From: Chryseobacterium balustinum
GTDB taxonomy: Bacteria; Bacteroidota; Bacteroidia; Flavobacteriales; Weeksellaceae
Direction of reading: 5' to 3'
Assembly: GCF_900168205.1 (NCBI RefSeq)
Contig: NZ_FUZE01000003.1
Coordinates: forward strand, 273,797-337,796
Length of the DNA stretch: 64,000 bases
Below the pieces are notes generated by a model. The model worked only from the letters and a program-made list of their open reading frames with translations, made no database searches and was not told where the DNA came from. The translations under genes and the position numbers were made by a program. Below, in pieces: positions 36,360 through 44,713 of this stretch. Positions within the stretch are counted from its first letter, which is position 1, and each line of letters begins with the position of its first letter.

Positions 36360-37685
36360 TTAATCTTGATAGGGAATTGGGTCTTCTAATGTGAAAGAAA
36401 ATTTAAGCTCCAGACCTTTTCTGTCTATAGTCATATTGATTGTTTTTCCTTCTTCAGATTTCATGATATCCATTATTTTATTTAGCGTCATATCTGAAGT
36501 TTTCTTTCCGTTGATAATGAGCAACTGATCATCTTTTTTCAGGCCCGCTTTACCGGCAGGAGAGTCTTTTCTTACCCCGGCAATTGAAAAGAGAGGTTTT
36601 AAAACAAATTTATATTGAATATTACTGTTGTACGTTTGAATATCTCCTGATGTCGATTTTTCGGTCAATGTTTTAAAAGTCAAATAATCTTTATCCCATT
36701 GAAGGCCGTCTTGTTTAAAATCGAGCCCACTCATGTTAAAATGAAAAGGATTATCGTAATTTCTATTTTTTCTAAGATATAATTTCCCGTTTGGATAATC
36801 AAAAGCTACCGTAAATCTACGCATGATCTCGCCTCCAATAGAACCCTTTCTGTCTTTTGCTAAATTAATATGCTGAATAGAAAACTCGTCAGGCATTGCA
36901 GTTAAAGGTTTTTCAAACTTAAATTTCCCAAGATTAAGCTGATGAATTCTACTTCTTTTGCCATAAATATCTCCATTGAAACCTCTTCCTAAATAATCTT
37001 CAATATTGGGTCTGTTGTAGACAAAATCTTTAATTAAAACAGGAAACAACCAGATTGGGTCGCTATTACCAATATCAATAAGCAGTTTTGACGGTTTTTT
37101 TTCGTTGGTCATTTCTACATCAGCCATGATGTAAGGCTTGCTTTTTTCAACAGAAATCGTAAACGCATCAAACTTTTTTATTTTCTTTTCAAAAAGTGCA
37201 CGGTCTTTAAAAACGGTAATTTTTTTTGAAGTGTAATCTATAATAATAGGGTAGTCTTTAAAAAAATGATAGCCTATAAACCCATTGACAGGAATTCCGA
37301 TGTGTGAAGAAATATTGAATTCTTCATCCTGAATAATGTAAACCATCAGAGAATCGTTAACGAAGTTTTTACCGATTTTTCCGGTATTAAGATCAGATTT
37401 AAATCCTTCAATACTTCTATTGCCACCAAGCCCGGAAAATCTCATTTTTTCCATCGCACTTAGCTTTATTTCTTTGTCTTCAAGGCTGAAAATAGTGTTT
37501 TCCGTTACTCCGCTATCAAGCATAAAAGTGAGTTCTGCACCATTGATGTTAATAGGAATGAAGATTAAATTATTAATCAGCTTAAACGGAATTACTACTT
37601 TATTTACATTTTTAATCTCAAACTTATTTTGGGCATTCATAAAAATGCTTAAAAATAGAATTGATATTAAAAACCTAAATTTCAT
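36360..37685 (-). CDS. Retropepsin-like aspartic protease with PDZ domain
   Basis: 441 aa. Signal peptide (FLISILFLSIFMNAQ). The first aspartyl motif is LDSGVTENTIF (Asp57), and a second repeat-like segment has LLIDIGNSDPIWLFP. A PDZ domain follows at about residues 360-435 (VRKDSPAGKAGLKKDDQLL, INGKKTSDMTL). Retropepsin-like exported proteases of this layout are frequent in Bacteroidetes; substrates are unknown. In the second half the DSG becomes DIG, so only the first motif may be catalytic, as expected if the enzyme works as a dimer. Confidence 0.82.
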   Translation of the reverse strand: MKFRFLISILFLSIFMNAQNKFEIKNVNKVVIPFKLINNLIFIPININGAELTFMLDSGVTENTIFSLEDKEIKLSAMEKMRFSGLGGNRSIEGFKSDLNTGKIGKNFVNDSLMVYIIQDEEFNISSHIGIPVNGFIGYHFFKDYPIIIDYTSKKITVFKDRALFEKKIKKFDAFTISVEKSKPYIMADVEMTNEKKPSKLLIDIGNSDPIWLFPVLIKDFVYNRPNIEDYLGRGFNGDIYGKRSRIHQLNLGKFKFEKPLTAMPDEFSIQHINLAKDRKGSIGGEIMRRFTVAFDYPNGKLYLRKNRNYDNPFHFNMSGLDFKQDGLQWDKDYLTFKTLTEKSTSGDIQTYNSNIQYKFVLKPLFSIAGVRKDSPAGKAGLKKDDQLLIINGKKTSDMTLNKIMDIMKSEEGKTINMTIDRKGLELKFSFTLEDPIPYQD

Positions 37686-37720
37686 TTATTGAAATTAGTG
37701 AATTATATCATATGTTACAA

Positions 37721-37747
37721 AAAAAACATTCATGAAGATGAATGTTT
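37721..37747 (-). terminator. Terminator of the alpha/beta hydrolase gene
   Basis: 10-bp stem AAACATTCAT / ATGAATGTTT with a 4-nt loop; on the minus strand it runs into a T tract. Confidence 0.65.
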
Positions 37748-37781
37748 AGTATTTTAAAAATTGATAATGGTTTTTAATGTA

Positions 37782-38420
37782 TTATTTTGAGAAAAATTCC
37801 ATCAGATCAATATAGTTTTTTTGATTGACACCATGGCCACTCATATATTCTCTGAATGTAAAATAGCAGCTCAGATCATACAAAAGATCTGCAGCTTTTC
37901 TTCCCCATTCCATAGGAATAATTGCATCGTCTGTACCATGAGAAACAAAGAAACGAAGATTTTCTAATTTCTTTTTATCTTTCACAATATCGGTAAGCAA
38001 CTTTTCTTCAGGATAACTACTTAAGCAGGCAACATAGTTGAAAAGATCGGGGTATTTTAAAGCTAAACTGTAACACAAAATTCCACCTTGGCTGAATCCA
38101 CAGAGATGCGTTTTATTTTTTGTAAGACCATATCTGTTGGTAATTGCCATGATGTTTTCTAAAACACTTTCAAGAACTTCTTTTGCTTGATCGATATCTA
38201 TAAATTGTTCAGGATTGTTGAAGTCGATATCAAACCAAGAATATCCTTCAAACTGAGTAGGTTTTGGAGCTCTGAAACTCACAATAATCCAGTCTGCTGG
38301 AAGGTTTTCTCTGAAACTGAAAAGATCTTGCTCATTGCTGCCATAACCGTGAAGCATGAAAAGAATGGGGGTAATCGAACTAATATTTTCGGGCTCTCTT
38401 ACGATATAGTCTAAATTCAT
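37782..38420 (-). CDS. Alpha/beta hydrolase, phospholipase/carboxylesterase family
   Basis: 212 aa, close to the family length. Oxyanion motif LHGYGSNEQD near residue 24, nucleophile Ser110 in GFSQGG, Asp164/165 in HGTDDAIIP and His196 in SGHG complete the triad. These cytosolic serine esterases hydrolyse small esters or lysophospholipids. No signal peptide. A single-gene unit. Confidence 0.9.
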   Translation of the reverse strand: MNLDYIVREPENISSITPILFMLHGYGSNEQDLFSFRENLPADWIIVSFRAPKPTQFEGYSWFDIDFNNPEQFIDIDQAKEVLESVLENIMAITNRYGLTKNKTHLCGFSQGGILCYSLALKYPDLFNYVACLSSYPEEKLLTDIVKDKKKLENLRFFVSHGTDDAIIPMEWGRKAADLLYDLSCYFTFREYMSGHGVNQKNYIDLMEFFSK

Positions 38421-38606
38421 TTAGCAAAGATAATAATATTGATATTTTAAATTGGTATTTTTTGAAGTAGGAAAGGATTTTTAGAATGTACGATGGTACA
38501 ATTATTCTTTGTCTGATGCAACTGCAGTCTTTTATTGATTTGATATTATTTGGAAATCTTTGTTGGAAAATTTTCATAAAAGTTATTTTTATATTGATAA
38601 AAAACC

Positions 38607-38614
38607 TATATTTG
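38607..38614 (+). promoter_or_regulatory. -7 box TATATTTG
   Basis: Exact TAnnTTTG located 27 nt before the ATG at 38641, which supports that start over the in-frame ATG at 38560. Confidence 0.45.
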
Positions 38615-38640
38615 AAACATTAAAAAATCTATTTGGAGAA

Positions 38641-39087
38641 ATGAAGCAATTTTACAAATCAAAAAATTTACTTAGACTTTCATTTTTAGCAGTGGTATTA
38701 CTTTCAGTAGCTTCTGTTTTTAATTCATGTAAAAATGATGACGACGAAGACGAGTTTCAAGATCACTTGGTACAGTTTGAAGCAAAAATAGTTAACGGCG
38801 GTACAGCTCCTACTCCTCCTGTAAGTACATTCAAAACGATTATTACTCAGGTAGGAACAAAACAGGAACAATTGTTTGATTCTCCTGGTTTACTTTGGAC
38901 AAGCGGTGAGTTTTTTGTAAATTCTAGCCAGTCTCAATTAAATTTTGCAGCAAATGCTAATCTTTTGAATGCTGATTCTAAGCTAATCGTATCTATTTAT
39001 ATTGACGGCGAAATTGCAGAAACAGATACAATTGAAGGAAGCGGAACTAAACAGGTTGCAGTAGCACACAGTTTCCTAGAATTATAA
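38641..39087 (+). CDS. Small lipoprotein, function unknown
   Basis: 148 aa from the ATG at 38641; the longer frame from 38560 lies partly upstream of the -7 box. Signal with Cys in VFNSC at about residue 29, followed by an acidic stretch (KNDDDEDEF). The rest is beta-rich with Ala/Thr/Ser (FKTIITQVGTKQEQ). No family recognised. A bidirectional terminator lies just downstream. Confidence 0.7.
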   Translation: MKQFYKSKNLLRLSFLAVVLLSVASVFNSCKNDDDEDEFQDHLVQFEAKIVNGGTAPTPPVSTFKTIITQVGTKQEQLFDSPGLLWTSGEFFVNSSQSQLNFAANANLLNADSKLIVSIYIDGEIAETDTIEGSGTKQVAVAHSFLEL

Positions 39088-39108
39088 TTAATATAAATTT
39101 ATTATATA

Positions 39109-39139
39109 AAAAACACCTCTGTTACGCAGAGGTGTTTTT
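39109..39139. terminator. Bidirectional terminator between convergent genes
   Basis: Stem ACACCTCTG / CAGAGGTGT with A and T tracts on either side, usable by both the lipoprotein gene and the minus-strand gene at 39176. Confidence 0.8.
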
Positions 39140-39175
39140 GTTTTTTATGATTACTTTTAATTTTTTTTCAAAAAA

Positions 39176-39685
39176 TTATCTTAAACTTCTTACACTCACT
39201 TCTGGCTTTTCACCTTGTGGAACAATAAAGATAGCATTGTCATTAATGGTATCTCCAGAGTCAAAATAATAGCTTCCAATAACAGGTAGCATATTGGTAA
39301 CAAACTTTCCGGATTTGTCGTAGGCAGAATATGATACATTAATCATCTGAGTTTTCATTTTCAGCTGAATCTTTTTTGATGTCAGTTTTGCTCCTGTAGC
39401 ATTTACACAGTCGAGTTCTACAATCCCGGTTTCCATTACAATTTGAGGATAAGAGGTAAGTCTGATATTGTAAGATTTATCAGATGTGTTTTTTACCGAA
39501 GCCGACACTTTGTAGCGGTCAAAATTTTTTCCGCCGACCTGTACACTTTCTTTATTGGTGATATTAAAGCTTACTTTCATCCCGTTAACATCTGCAGTTT
39601 CACCATCAGATATTTTCTGGGCTTTTGCAAAATTTCCGAAGCTTAAAAATGTGAATACAAAAAGGAGAAGAATTGAATTTTTCAT
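39176..39685 (-). CDS. Secreted protein of unknown function
   Basis: 169 aa. Signal peptide (ILLLFVFTFLSFGNFAKAQ). The mature part is an all-beta, Ig-like pattern (DRYKVSASVKNTSDKSYNIRL, then TQMINVSYSAYDKSGKF) with one Cys. No catalytic motif is visible. No close operon partner. Confidence 0.65.
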   Translation of the reverse strand: MKNSILLLFVFTFLSFGNFAKAQKISDGETADVNGMKVSFNITNKESVQVGGKNFDRYKVSASVKNTSDKSYNIRLTSYPQIVMETGIVELDCVNATGAKLTSKKIQLKMKTQMINVSYSAYDKSGKFVTNMLPVIGSYYFDSGDTINDNAIFIVPQGEKPEVSVRSLR

Positions 39686-39800
39686 GGTGTGATTTTGAAT
39701 TTATTATTAGTATAAATTTACAAAATAAAAACGTTTTCTGTATGTTAATATTTTATGATATTCAAAATATGGATGAATATCATAAAATATTAAGTTAAAA

Positions 39801-40814
39801 TTATTTGATTTTCGCAATCCATTCGGCGCCACTGATATCAGTTAATTTTATTAACGATATTTTTTCAGCTGACGAAGAATTTTTCAAATCAATCATTAAA
39901 TCAGCTTTTGAACCTAGCGGAATAATTAAACTGTGTTTTCCGGGCTTTACTTTTGCTACATAATGATTATGAATTTTTTCTTTAGAGAATTTTGAAAGTT
40001 CAGCTCCATTCATTGACTGAATAACGTCTCCTTTTTCATTTAATAAATCGATTCCGATAAGAAAAGAACCATAAACGTCTACACCTTCTGTTCTATAAAC
40101 CTCAAATTTTACCTGCGACTGATTAATTTTTATATTGGAAATTTCAACTTTTGGCTTCACCGATTTATTATGCAAAGTTCCAAAAACACCGCCATGAAAA
40201 TATTGATTGGTGTATAAAGTCAATCCAAAAATAAGTAACGAACCTACAAGTACAAAGCGTTTAGAATTTTTAAGAGGAAATGCACCCGAACCTAGCCATT
40301 GAAACCATTTTTTCTGAGTGAAACTGTATTTTTTATTTTTAAAATATTGGTCTAAAGAATAAGTTCCGCTGCCTGTAAGAAAAAGAGTAAATCCACAAGC
40401 GATTCCCAGAACTCCAATTTGCCATTCATCTAAACAGGTCGTTCCTATCCATCCGGAACCTAGCAAAATTCCCATTGCCAAAGCAAAAACTCCTGCAGCC
40501 ATCAACCTTGTGAAGAGTCCCAAAATAATAAATAATCCTACGATCGCTTCAATGATGGTGAAGCTGACCATTGAGGTTTGAAGCGCATCGGGATGAGTAA
40601 CCAGATATTCAATAATGGGTTTTATTCCTAAAGCATTCGGTAAGAAATGATTGAATTTTTCGCCGATATATCCGGCTTCATCGGGAATGAGTTTATTTTC
40701 TAGAATAAGTCTGCGCCAGAAAGCTGAAAAGTAGGTCCAGCCAATTACAAGGCGGATTGATAATGTATATAAACCAGCCATATCAGTGGGCTGATTGGTC
40801 ATATTTTTTGTCAT
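39801..40814 (-). CDS. DoxD/DoxA-like (TQO small subunit) membrane protein
   Basis: 337 aa. The N-terminal half is a DoxX/DoxD-like four-helix membrane domain (LSIRLVIGWTYFSAFWRR, IEAIVGLFIILGLFTRL, GIACGFTLFLTGSGTYSLDQYF). A fifth helix near residue 190 leads to a periplasmic beta domain at the C-terminus (SQVKFEVYRTEGVDVYGSFLIG) matching DoxA-type small subunits. In Acidianus, DoxD and DoxA form thiosulfate:quinone oxidoreductase. In Bacteroidetes the role is unproven. A small secreted protein gene lies 49 bp upstream. Confidence 0.78.
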   Translation of the reverse strand: MTKNMTNQPTDMAGLYTLSIRLVIGWTYFSAFWRRLILENKLIPDEAGYIGEKFNHFLPNALGIKPIIEYLVTHPDALQTSMVSFTIIEAIVGLFIILGLFTRLMAAGVFALAMGILLGSGWIGTTCLDEWQIGVLGIACGFTLFLTGSGTYSLDQYFKNKKYSFTQKKWFQWLGSGAFPLKNSKRFVLVGSLLIFGLTLYTNQYFHGGVFGTLHNKSVKPKVEISNIKINQSQVKFEVYRTEGVDVYGSFLIGIDLLNEKGDVIQSMNGAELSKFSKEKIHNHYVAKVKPGKHSLIIPLGSKADLMIDLKNSSSAEKISLIKLTDISGAEWIAKIK

Positions 40815-40863
40815 TGAAGTTTTATTTTAAAAGTTGATTGTTAAAAATGATTTAGAACTCATT

Positions 40864-41241
40864 CTAAGCCATATCCAGTTTCAATCTTTTAAATAAAATA
40901 TACTTTGGAGGACTGTTCCCGGAAGTGCTTCCGGAATACGATTTTTGAGAAAAAATAGGCTTCTCAAAATTTAAATTTACCGATTGTAAAAAATCTGAAA
41001 GTGCAATTCCTTTAAATTTAAAATCTGCTTTTGAAACGGAAATTTTTGAAGAAGAATTAAAACTTTCACAACCGGAAAATGAGGGTGCTGTGGTTTTTAT
41101 TTTGTTGAGAGCACTGATGTGCTGAATGTCAAAAACCTCTAATACCTCTCTCTTTAATGAACAGGGAGATAACGAAAACACCACAACAAGCAACATTACA
41201 ACTGCTTTGTATATTTTCATATGGAGTTTTATATTTGACAT
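40864..41241 (-). CDS. Small exported protein, function unknown
   Basis: 125 aa if started at 41241; an ATG at 41220 puts the signal peptide (MKIYKAVVMLLVVVFSLSPC) directly at the N-terminus and is the better start. The mature part has two Cys (PCS and GCESF) and a basic C-terminus. Not recognised. It precedes the DoxD/DoxA gene by 49 bp and is likely co-transcribed with it. Confidence 0.6.
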   Translation of the reverse strand: MSNIKLHMKIYKAVVMLLVVVFSLSPCSLKREVLEVFDIQHISALNKIKTTAPSFSGCESFNSSSKISVSKADFKFKGIALSDFLQSVNLNFEKPIFSQKSYSGSTSGNSPPKYILFKRLKLDMA

Positions 41242-41363
41242 TCGTACAAAACTACGGTTTTCAAAATTAAAGTGCTACAAATATTTCCATTATAGATGAA
41301 TTTAATAGTAAATAAATATTTTAAAACATCATATCGAAACATTAATCTCAGCTTCCTTATTCT

Positions 41364-41371
41364 TATCTTTG
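41364..41371 (+). promoter_or_regulatory. -7 box TATCTTTG before the EamA transporter
   Basis: Exact TAnnTTTG. It overlaps the earliest possible TTG start (41369), which makes that start unlikely and favours the TTG at 41408. Confidence 0.45.
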
Positions 41372-41407
41372 TCTCTCTTTAAAGCAATAAAAATACTTTT
41401 ACTTCAA

Positions 41408-42307
41408 TTGAAGAATCTTAAATATTACTTAGCCGCCATCTTTGCTTTCGCAACCTGGGGAACATTCAGTCTGGTTTTAAAACCGCTGCATTCGTATGCA
41501 TCTTTAGATATACTTTTTTACAGAGTTTTCAGTTGTGCATTGATTATGTCGGTGGTAACGGTTCTTTACAGAAGAGCGAAGCTTAAAGAAAATTTAAAAT
41601 ATTTTAAAAGTATTTCTCAGAAAAGTAAATACAGAATAATAGGCTTAAATGTTTTAAGCAGTATTTTGCTCACGGGAAATTGGTTTTCGTTTATTTATGT
41701 GATGAATCATATCAGCGTGAGAGCGACGTCAGTTGCTTACCTTGTCTGTCCGATTATTACAACGATTCTTGCTTTTTTTATTCTTCGGGAAAAGCTTACA
41801 AAATTGCAGTGGATTTCGGTAGCTTTAAGTGGAGTAGGATGTGTTTTGCTGTCGTATTCTAATCTTCTTGATATGTTGTACAGCAGTTTGATTGGCTCCA
41901 CTTATGCGTGTTATCTCATTGTGCAAAGTACCAACAAAAAATTTGATAAGTTTCTGATTCTTAATTTTCACATGATTTTATCAGCACTTATTCTTTTGCC
42001 ATTCTTTCCTAAATATTCAGGGTCTATTCCTACAGATTTTACGTTCTATTTTTATATTGAAATCATTGCGGTAATGTACACGATTGTCCCTTTATTGCTG
42101 AATTTGTATGCTTTATCAGGAATTGCCTCCTCAAAAGTAGGAATGATTCTTAATATCAATCCGATTATTGCCTTTATTTTGGCAGGAGCCGTTTATCACG
42201 AAGCACTTGGAGGGTTACAGATTTTGTCTTATTCGATCATATTTTTAGCGGTTATTATTTTTAATGCAAAGGAAATTTTTCGTTTAAAGCCAGAAAGAGC
42301 GGTTTAA
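41408..42307 (+). CDS. EamA/DMT family transporter
   Basis: 299 aa from TTG 41408 (LKNLKYYLAAIFAF), or 312 aa from TTG 41369; no ATG fits. Ten hydrophobic segments are seen, in two EamA halves: FAFATWGTFSLVLKPL and VAYLVCPIITTILAFFIL in the first, SSLIGSTYACYLIV and GMILNINPIIAFILAG in the second. Such drug/metabolite exporters move small metabolites across the inner membrane; the substrate is unknown. It ends 29 bp before the convergent HxlR gene. Confidence 0.85.
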   Translation: MKNLKYYLAAIFAFATWGTFSLVLKPLHSYASLDILFYRVFSCALIMSVVTVLYRRAKLKENLKYFKSISQKSKYRIIGLNVLSSILLTGNWFSFIYVMNHISVRATSVAYLVCPIITTILAFFILREKLTKLQWISVALSGVGCVLLSYSNLLDMLYSSLIGSTYACYLIVQSTNKKFDKFLILNFHMILSALILLPFFPKYSGSIPTDFTFYFYIEIIAVMYTIVPLLLNLYALSGIASSKVGMILNINPIIAFILAGAVYHEALGGLQILSYSIIFLAVIIFNAKEIFRLKPERAV

Positions 42308-42336
42308 AACTTCTATAAAGATTTTAAGTTTAAAAT

Positions 42337-42693
42337 TTAAACACTTTGCTTATGCATAATTCCCCATTTTTCCAACTCTTCAATAACGGGTTTTAGCTGA
42401 TATCCGATTTCTGTTAATTCATATTCCACTCTTGGCGGAACTTCTGCAAAAATTGTTCTTGTAATAATTTTATCTTCTTCCAGTCTTCGAAGTTGAAGCG
42501 TAAGCATGCGTTCTGTAATATTTCCCAAACTTTTTCTGAGTTCTCCGAATCTCAGTTTTCCGTTGATCAGATAACTGCAAATGGCAAGTGACCACTGTCC
42601 GCCAATTAATTTTGAAGCATAAAGTTCCGGACATTCATCGGTGAGCGCTTTTTTATTCGCAAAATTGGTTGAAGTTTCCTTTATCTTAGTCAT
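42337..42693 (-). CDS. HxlR-type transcriptional regulator
   Basis: 118 aa. A winged-helix domain of the HxlR/YybR class: CPELYASKLIGGQWSL near residues 19-34, then LRFGELRKSLGNITERMLTLQLRRLEEDKII and a C-terminal YELTEIGYQL. The Cys in the conserved CPE position may sense redox or electrophile stress. It is divergent from an NAD(P)H oxidoreductase gene (42784), which is the usual target of such regulators. A 10-bp inverted repeat lies between them. Confidence 0.92.
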   Translation of the reverse strand: MTKIKETSTNFANKKALTDECPELYASKLIGGQWSLAICSYLINGKLRFGELRKSLGNITERMLTLQLRRLEEDKIITRTIFAEVPPRVEYELTEIGYQLKPVIEELEKWGIMHKQSV

Positions 42694-42694
42694 T

Positions 42695-42748
42695 ACTTAC
42701 ATTTTTTATAGTACCATACAATGGGTTGCTAATATACCAAATGTAAGT
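42695..42748. promoter_or_regulatory. Candidate HxlR operator (two inverted half-sites)
   Basis: ACTTACATTT at 42695-42704 and its exact reverse complement AAATGTAAGT at 42739-42748. The left arm abuts the HxlR start codon; the right arm sits directly upstream of the oxidoreductase -7 box. A central CCAT-N3-ATGG palindrome lies between them. Confidence 0.5.
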
Positions 42749-42757
42749 TACACCTAT

Positions 42758-42765
42758 TATTTTTG
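42758..42765 (+). promoter_or_regulatory. -7 box TATTTTTG of the oxidoreductase gene
   Basis: Exact TAnnTTTG, 18 nt before the ATG at 42784 and 9 nt after the right operator arm, so a bound repressor would block the polymerase. Confidence 0.5.
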
Positions 42766-42783
42766 TAAAAGAAATTTAAAAAT

Positions 42784-43314
42784 ATGAAAACATTAGTAAT
42801 CGTTACTCACCCAAAAATGGAAGAATCGTTAATTAATAAAAGATGGGTGGAAGAATTGAAGAAGTTTCCCGAAAAATATACAGTTCATCAGTTGTACGAA
42901 AATTATCCTGATGAAAATATCAATGTTAAAAAAGAACAGGAATTGATCGAAGCTTATGATAAAATTATTTTTCAGTTCCCGTTTTATTGGTTTAGCAGTC
43001 CGCCTTTATTAAAAAAATGGCTGGATGAAGTTCTTTTACACGGTTGGGCTTATGGAAGTAAAAGCGGGTTTAAAGTAGGCGGAAAAAAGATTGCTTTGGC
43101 AATATCTGTAGGAGTTGATGATGGAGATTACAGTGCAGAAGGAAAATATAAATATACAATGACTGAACTGGCGAGACCTTTTGAATTGACCTTTGAATAT
43201 ATAAAAGCAGATTACAAAGACCCCTTTGTTTATTACGGAATGGAACATGACCCTTCTCCGGAATGGATTGAAAAAAGCGTTCCTCAATATCTTGATTTTA
43301 TTGATAATCTGTAA
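42784..43314 (+). CDS. NAD(P)H-dependent oxidoreductase, flavodoxin fold
   Basis: 176 aa. Flavodoxin_2 pattern: the first strand MKTLVIVTHPKMEESL, the flavin-binding IIFQFPFYWFSSPPLLKKWLDEVL, then GGKKIALAISVGVDD. This matches KefF/MdaB-like quinone or nitro reductases. It is likely repressed by the divergent HxlR protein and induced by reactive electrophiles. A perfect 10-bp hairpin follows the stop. Confidence 0.92.
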   Translation: MKTLVIVTHPKMEESLINKRWVEELKKFPEKYTVHQLYENYPDENINVKKEQELIEAYDKIIFQFPFYWFSSPPLLKKWLDEVLLHGWAYGSKSGFKVGGKKIALAISVGVDDGDYSAEGKYKYTMTELARPFELTFEYIKADYKDPFVYYGMEHDPSPEWIEKSVPQYLDFIDNL

Positions 43315-43336
43315 AATATTTCTCCAAATAAATGGC

Positions 43337-43362
43337 ACTGCTGACAGACACTTGTCAGCAGT
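43337..43362 (+). terminator. Hairpin after the oxidoreductase gene
   Basis: Perfect 10-bp stem ACTGCTGACA / TGTCAGCAGT with a 6-nt loop; only a short T stretch follows. Confidence 0.6.
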
Positions 43363-43391
43363 TTGCATTATCTTTACTTTTCTAAAATAAA

Positions 43392-43712
43392 ATGATGGAT
43401 CAAAATAATTTAGATAAAATCATAGAACGCTCTTTAGAAATAAGGAAAAAATACCATCAACTGGAAGTTCAACAAAATGGAAATGAATGGACATTGGAGC
43501 AAGATGCTTTGGCGTATCTTACCGATGCCGGATTGGTGGGCAGAAATGTGATGTCACACGAAAAAACCTGGTCAAAAAAGAATTCTGCGACCGAGCTTGA
43601 GCATAAATTGGGTGAAAATATCTGGTGGCTCATTGTTTTGGCAGACCGCACCGGAATTGACATTAAAGAAGCGTTAAATAAATTTTTAACCAAAACAGAA
43701 AACCTATTCTAA
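43392..43712 (+). CDS. MazG-like nucleotide pyrophosphohydrolase-type protein
   Basis: 106 aa, all-alpha. Acidic helix motifs fit the MazG-like NTP-PPase group: WTLEQDALAYLTDAG, then ELEHKLGENIWWLIVLADRTGID. A TATCTTTA promoter element lies at 43369-43376. Two ATG codons in a row begin the frame. The stop overlaps the start of the 3-methyladenine glycosylase gene (TAATG), so the two are translated together, a plausible nucleotide-pool and DNA-damage pair. Confidence 0.82.
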   Translation: MMDQNNLDKIIERSLEIRKKYHQLEVQQNGNEWTLEQDALAYLTDAGLVGRNVMSHEKTWSKKNSATELEHKLGENIWWLIVLADRTGIDIKEALNKFLTKTENLF

Positions 43713-44263
43713 TGAGTTATTGTTCAGCAGTCGAAAGAATGCAGCCCGAAAGCAGAAAAGAGCTGCACAAAAAATATCACGACAATCATTACGGATTTCC
43801 GATTCATGATGATAATGAATTGTTTGGAAGATTAATCATGGAGATCAATCAGGCAGGGTTGAGCTGGGAAACGATTTTAAAAAAAGAAGAAGGTTTCAGA
43901 AAAGCGTATGATGATTTTAATATCGAAAAAGTTGCTGCTTACAGTGAAGAAGACCGCGAAAGATTATTAAGCGATCCCGGAATTATCAGAAATAAATTGA
44001 AAGTAAACGCAGCCATCGAAAATGCAAAAACCATTATAGAACTGCAAAAAGAATTCGGTTCTTTTGAGAAATGGCTGGAGCATCATCATCCCAAAACTTT
44101 ACAGGAATGGATGAAACTGTTCAAAAAAACGTTCAAATTTACAGGTGGCGAAATTGTCAATGAATTTTTAATGAGCATTGGTTTTCTAAAAGGTGCGCAC
44201 GCAGAAGATTGTGCGGTGAATGAGGCGATCTTAAAGCATGATCCGATGTGGAGGAAAGGGTAG
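43712..44263 (+). CDS. tag: DNA-3-methyladenine glycosylase I
   Basis: 183 aa, normal for Tag. The zinc-site residues are in place: Cys4 near the N-terminus, His in YHDNHYGFP, and the C-terminal GAHAEDC. Other family motifs are LIMEINQAGLSWETILKK and IIRNKLKVNAAIENA. It excises 3-methyladenine from alkylated DNA in base-excision repair. Start overlaps the MazG-like stop by 1 bp. Confidence 0.94.
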   Translation: MSYCSAVERMQPESRKELHKKYHDNHYGFPIHDDNELFGRLIMEINQAGLSWETILKKEEGFRKAYDDFNIEKVAAYSEEDRERLLSDPGIIRNKLKVNAAIENAKTIIELQKEFGSFEKWLEHHHPKTLQEWMKLFKKTFKFTGGEIVNEFLMSIGFLKGAHAEDCAVNEAILKHDPMWRKG

Positions 44264-44297
44264 GTTATATAGCTAAAGGGCTTGTTAGAAGTTGGAA

Positions 44298-44606
44298 TTA
44301 TTCTTTTTTAGTTTTAATTACGAAGACAATAAGTAACTGGATAATTTTCAAATAGATAAATCTTATTAATAAAACACACAATGCTAATTTTAATATATTC
44401 CACAAAGAACTAATATTTAGATATCCTAGAATTCTGATAGAAATAAAAGCAGGTATTAGAAATGCTGAAAGCTTTATAAGGTACATGATCAAATAGTATA
44501 AAAATGACTTATTTCCAATTTGAGAATGGCTTAAAGATGTTCGAATTTCATTTAAAGTCTCTACACCACTAATTTTACCCCATGTAATTACATAATTTGA
44601 ACGCAT
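44298..44606 (-). CDS. Small membrane protein, function unknown
   Basis: 102 aa with two or three hydrophobic helices (YLIMYLIKLSAFLIPAFISI about 38-57, NILKLALCVLLIRFIYL about 70-87) and a basic end. No homology recognised. Not clearly linked to the DUF2310 gene upstream, which ends 107 bp away. Confidence 0.5.
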   Translation of the reverse strand: MRSNYVITWGKISGVETLNEIRTSLSHSQIGNKSFLYYLIMYLIKLSAFLIPAFISIRILGYLNISSLWNILKLALCVLLIRFIYLKIIQLLIVFVIKTKKE

Positions 44607-44713
44607 ATTAAAAAAATTAGTTAATAAATATTATTTTAGAGTTTTCAATTTATAAATTTAATAAACCTCTAAGACTTTTCATCACACTATGTTGTCCTAA
44701 GAATAGCAAATAA

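Noticed and set aside
38560..38640. N-terminal extension of the 148-aa lipoprotein
   Set aside because: It would put 27 polar residues before the signal peptide and starts upstream of the -7 box.
39801..40814. Thiosulfate oxidation locus
   Set aside because: Only a DoxD/DoxA-like protein is present; no sox or other sulfur genes nearby, so a thiosulfate role is not claimed.
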